A DNA stretch of 64,000 nucleotides from NORP240 sp965222175 (GTDB lineage Bacteria > Pseudomonadota > Gammaproteobacteria > Pseudomonadales > Pseudohongiellaceae): NCBI GenBank assembly GCA_965222175.1, contig OZ244938.1:4464001-4528000 (forward strand), given 5' to 3'. The notes beneath the pieces are model-generated. The model was not told the origin of the DNA, searched no databases, and worked only from the letters and a program-made list of their open reading frames with translations. A program made the translations under genes and the position numbers. Position 1 is the stretch's first letter. Every line of letters starts with the position of its first letter. Positions 61,139 through 64,000 of this stretch are shown here, piece by piece.

Positions 61139-62086
61139 GTGATTCCATTCGGCCCGGGCCAATCAGGGTTGGCACGCTACCACCACAGGAGCACAGTTAT
61201 CGACAAGTTAAAGTTTCTTCTGGCCAGGGGACTGCTTACGATCTGTGCCTGGTTACCGTTGTCCCTGCTGCAGGCACTGGCGGCCATTTTCGGGATAGCC
61301 ATGAACCTGTGCCCGACGCGCATGCGCGAGACTACCCGGTACAACCTGCGCCTGTGCTTTCCGACATTACCGGATCGGGAACTGCACACACTGGTTGCGG
61401 AAAGTCTGCGTGAAACGGCAAAAACAGCACTGGAAATGGGAAAGTGCTGGCGGTTGCCGGTAGACAAGGTTCTCGCCCTGGTCAGGGAAATCGAGGGTGG
61501 TGACATACTGGAAGATGCCTACCAGCAGGGCAAGGGGGTGATTCTGCTGGCACCCCACCTGGGTAACTGGGAAATTTTCGGTTATTACTTTACCGAAAAG
61601 TACCCCTCCACGTTCATGTATCAGCCGCCCAAGAACCACTACTTCGACGAGATGATAAGAAATGCCCGCAGCCGGGGGCAGGCTCGCCTGGCGCCGACCA
61701 ACCGTCAGGGAGTCGCCATTCTGCTCAAGGCGCTGAAGCGCGGGGAAATGGTCGGCCTGCTGCCGGACCAGGAGCCTGCCGAGGAAGGAGGCGAGTTCGC
61801 CGATTTCTTTGGTGTACCGGCCCTGTCCATGACCCTGGTTTCGCGCCTGGTTGAACGCACCGGCGCCAGGGTAATCTGCGGCTATGCCAGGCGTCTGCCG
61901 CGGGGACGGGGATTCGACTTGAAAGTTCACGCCGCAGATCCACTGATTTACGACGCTGACTTGCAGAACTCGGTTCGCGGGCTGAACAGAACAGTTGAAA
62001 AATGTGTTAGCGAAGCCGTGTCCCAGTACCAGTGGGAATACAAACGGTTCAAGCGCAGGCCGGATGGTTCGCGTTTTTACAGGTAG
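61139..62086 (+). CDS. Lipid A late acyltransferase, LpxL/HtrB family
   Basis: This family adds secondary acyl chains to lipid A at the inner membrane. The 315-residue frame has an N-terminal hydrophobic helix (LLTICAWLPLSLLQALAAI), the catalytic HLGNWE (His-x4-Glu), LPDQEPAEEGG and the GARVICGYARRL strand. Pseudomonas has a paralogue (PA0011) at the same place beside glyQ. The start is uncertain: GTG 61139 has no ribosome site, TTG 61169 little better, while AGGAG (61187-61191) points to codon 61199, which is ATC. Family proteins usually start near IDKLKFLLARG, i.e. there. Confidence 0.9.
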   Translation: MIPFGPGQSGLARYHHRSTVIDKLKFLLARGLLTICAWLPLSLLQALAAIFGIAMNLCPTRMRETTRYNLRLCFPTLPDRELHTLVAESLRETAKTALEMGKCWRLPVDKVLALVREIEGGDILEDAYQQGKGVILLAPHLGNWEIFGYYFTEKYPSTFMYQPPKNHYFDEMIRNARSRGQARLAPTNRQGVAILLKALKRGEMVGLLPDQEPAEEGGEFADFFGVPALSMTLVSRLVERTGARVICGYARRLPRGRGFDLKVHAADPLIYDADLQNSVRGLNRTVEKCVSEAVSQYQWEYKRFKRRPDGSRFYR

Positions 62087-62200
62087 CCAGCTGAAACCGC
62101 CACAACGGCGTTGCACTGCTTGTCAATATCGACATGTTACCGGCGCCCGGTGAAACACCGGAAGGTGAATAACAGGACAATCCGCCAGCGTGACCCCGAA

Positions 62201-63652
62201 TTACTTTCGCCAGAAAGTTGGCGTAAACAGCACCAGCAGGGTAAACACCTCGAGGCGGCCCATGAGCATGGCCAGGCACAGGATCCACTTGGCGGCAGCA
62301 GGTAAGTGACCATAACTCTGGGCAATGCTGTCCAGTCCCGGTCCAAGATTATTGATGCAGGCTCCCACTGCGCTGAACGCGGTGATGATATCCAGGCCGG
62401 TGGCCAGCAGCGCCAGCAGCATGGCCATGAATACCATGACATAAACAGCGAAAAACCCCCATACTGCCTCCACAACCCGACCGGAAACCGGGTTCTTACC
62501 AAGCTTGATGGGAATTACCGCCCGCGGATGAATAAGCCGCTGTACCTCCCGCAGGCCCTGCTTGAAGATCAGCAGGATACGCACCACTTTCATCCCGCCC
62601 CCGGTTGAGCCGGCGCAGGCTCCTATAATTGCCGCATAAAACAGCATGTAGGGAAGAAATGACGGCCAGGCATTGAAGTCGGCAGAAGTGAATCCGGTTG
62701 TCGTGGCGATGGACACCACCTGGAACAACCCCTTGACCAGGGAGTCAGTAAAGCCATAACTGCCGGTAAACACCAGGACAGTAATGGTAATCAGTGAAAC
62801 CAGAAACAGGATGAATGCGTAAAATCGCAGCTCCGGATCGGCCAGGTAGTGCGTCACGCTACGTCGGCGCCAGGCGGTAAAATGCAGGGCGAAGTTGATA
62901 CCGGCGATGAACATGAACAAAACCGCAACCAGTTCCACGGCAGCACTGTTGAAATAGGCTATGCTGGCGTCGTGAGTGGAGAATCCACCAATGGCGATGG
63001 TTGTAAAGCTGTGGGTTACGGCATCGAACAAGTCCATACCCACCAGCCAGTAGGCCAGGGCGCAGGCAATGGTCAATGTAAGGTAGATATACCAGAGCGC
63101 TTTTGCAGTTTCCGCGAGCCGGGGAACCAGCTTGTTATCCTTGACCGGACCGGGACTCTCCGCCCGGTAAAGCTGCATGCCGCCAATGCCCAGCATAGGC
63201 AGAACTGCCACCGCCAGGGCAACGATGCCCATACCGCCAAGCCACTGCAACTGCTGCCGATAGAAAAGTATCGACCGGGGCAGCTCATCGATACCGGTAA
63301 TCACCGTGGCACCGGTGGTAGTCAGCCCGGATAGTGACTCGAACACGGCATCGGTAACGCTCAATTGCGGATCCGGTGCAATCAGGAACGGCAGGCAGCC
63401 AAATGTACCCAGCACGGTCCAGAAAAGCGTGACTACAAGAAAGCCGTCACGGGTATGAAGCTCTTCTTTTGAACGGAAAGTTAATAACCAGAGAGAAAGA
63501 CCCGTTCCAAAGGTTATAATCAAAGATGTGCCGAAGGAAGAAAAAGTGTTTTCGCTGAAAAGCAGCGCAACCAGCATGGGTGGCAGATTGCTCAGAAAAC
63601 TGAACAGCATCAGCAGGATGCCGAGAATCTTGATTATGATGGAAAAGTGCAT
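62201..63652 (-). CDS. trkH: Trk potassium uptake membrane protein TrkH/TrkG
   Basis: TrkH is the K+ translocating subunit. The 483-residue protein (E. coli 483) has four M1-P-M2 repeats. The filter loops are seen as SLSGLTTTGATVI, TTIAIGGFSTHD, SIATTTGFTSADF and VGACINNLGPGL, each with a Gly in the filter. FVLPMLGIGGMQLYRAE-like VLPMLGIGGMQLYRAESPG is the conserved cytoplasmic loop. It lies five bases downstream of trkA. Confidence 0.96.
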   Translation of the reverse strand: MHFSIIIKILGILLMLFSFLSNLPPMLVALLFSENTFSSFGTSLIITFGTGLSLWLLTFRSKEELHTRDGFLVVTLFWTVLGTFGCLPFLIAPDPQLSVTDAVFESLSGLTTTGATVITGIDELPRSILFYRQQLQWLGGMGIVALAVAVLPMLGIGGMQLYRAESPGPVKDNKLVPRLAETAKALWYIYLTLTIACALAYWLVGMDLFDAVTHSFTTIAIGGFSTHDASIAYFNSAAVELVAVLFMFIAGINFALHFTAWRRRSVTHYLADPELRFYAFILFLVSLITITVLVFTGSYGFTDSLVKGLFQVVSIATTTGFTSADFNAWPSFLPYMLFYAAIIGACAGSTGGGMKVVRILLIFKQGLREVQRLIHPRAVIPIKLGKNPVSGRVVEAVWGFFAVYVMVFMAMLLALLATGLDIITAFSAVGACINNLGPGLDSIAQSYGHLPAAAKWILCLAMLMGRLEVFTLLVLFTPTFWRK

Positions 63653-63657
63653 GATTC

Positions 63658-64000
63658 CTAAAAGAAACTGAACGCTACCTGGAACAGGCGTTCTACTTCT
63701 GGTATTCGCTTACGATCCACGAGAAACAGGATAACGTGATCGTCGGATTCGACGACAATGTCGTCATGTGCAATAAGAACTTCTTCATTTCTTACAATAG
63801 CGCCAATGGTTGTCCCTTCTGGCAATTCGATTTCCTCGATGGCCCTGCCGACAACCTTTGATGAATGCGAATCACCATGGGCGACGGCTTCCATCGCCTC
63901 GGCCGCACCACGCCGGAGTGAATGTACATTGACTACATCACCCCGTCGGACATGAGCCAGCAGGCTGCCAATGGTTGCCTGCTGGGGGGAAATGGCTATA
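63658..64000 (-). CDS. trkA: Trk system K+ transport regulator TrkA, C-terminal part (5' end outside the window)
   Basis: TrkA is the NAD-binding gating ring of the Trk channel. The frame is open to the window edge; an ATG at 63894 is internal. The visible 113 residues are the last RCK-C part: AISPQQATIGSLLAHVRRGD, SLRRGAAEAMEAVAHGD, then VVGRAIEEIELPEGTTIGAIVRNEE and DHVILFLVDRK (key GAIVR and DHVI). They match E. coli TrkA closely. Confidence 0.96.
   Translation of the reverse strand, partial: IAISPQQATIGSLLAHVRRGDVVNVHSLRRGAAEAMEAVAHGDSHSSKVVGRAIEEIELPEGTTIGAIVRNEEVLIAHDDIVVESDDHVILFLVDRKRIPEVERLFQVAFSFF

Noticed and set aside
1..64000. tRNA or rRNA genes
   Set aside because: No TpsiC-type GGTTCRA motif with a matching acceptor stem and no rRNA sequence was seen by eye; a covariance-model search was not possible.

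Overview
The window is the origin-proximal part of a gammaproteobacterial chromosome. The gene order rpmH-rnpA-yidD-yidC-mnmE-mnmG-rsmG-parA-parB-atpIBEFHAGDC-glmU-glmS on one side of dnaA, and dnaA-dnaN-recF-gyrB-plsC-gmhB-glyS-glyQ-lpxL-trkH-trkA on the other, is that of Pseudomonas and its relatives. Genus and species cannot be named from the sequence alone; the base composition looks moderately GC-rich.

Layout. Bases 1-7400 carry the end of recG, ubiA, a methyltransferase, a MAPEG membrane protein, a glutaryl-CoA dehydrogenase and uvrD. Bases 7440-15730 are accessory: a TRAP binding lipoprotein, a convergent gap with four palindromes about 150 bp apart, a DUF2239 protein, an acyl-CoA thioesterase, the two TRAP permease genes and an OprC-like TonB-dependent receptor. 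Bases 15730-28270 hold small enzymes and hypothetical proteins: VOC, P-loop kinase-like, ACT, methyltransferases, TPR, a penicillin-acylase-type hydrolase, a coupled GST and gamma-glutamylcyclotransferase pair, a beta-helix lipoprotein, DUF1330, YaaA, DUF938 and a GNAT protein. An RpiR-type regulator follows, then the amino-sugar pair glmS and glmU and the full ATP synthase operon under a near-consensus promoter. After parB and parA the origin cluster runs to the right edge, where trkA is cut.

How it works together. Genes left of about 49.6 kb mostly read leftward from glmS on, and dnaA-gyrB read rightward, which places the origin between rpmH and dnaA. That gap has an AT-rich tract and two perfect DnaA boxes. 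A second AT-rich gap with near-match boxes lies between mnmG and mnmE. Two parS-like sites lie inside recF, so the ParABS segregation system has its DNA sites about 12-13 kb from parAB.

Main points for a second look: parB is split by an apparent 1-nt frameshift; a small inverted-repeat element (MITE-like) occurs three times, two copies bracketing glmU and one supplying its last codons and stop; four AAGTAAGT-type palindromes sit at a regular pitch between convergent genes with no regulator nearby; a perfect 18-bp inverted repeat precedes the TRAP lipoprotein; and the copper-receptor-like protein lacks the cysteine of its family's CxxxM motif. I found no CRISPR array, rRNA, tRNA, transposase or recognisable defence or biosynthetic cluster.
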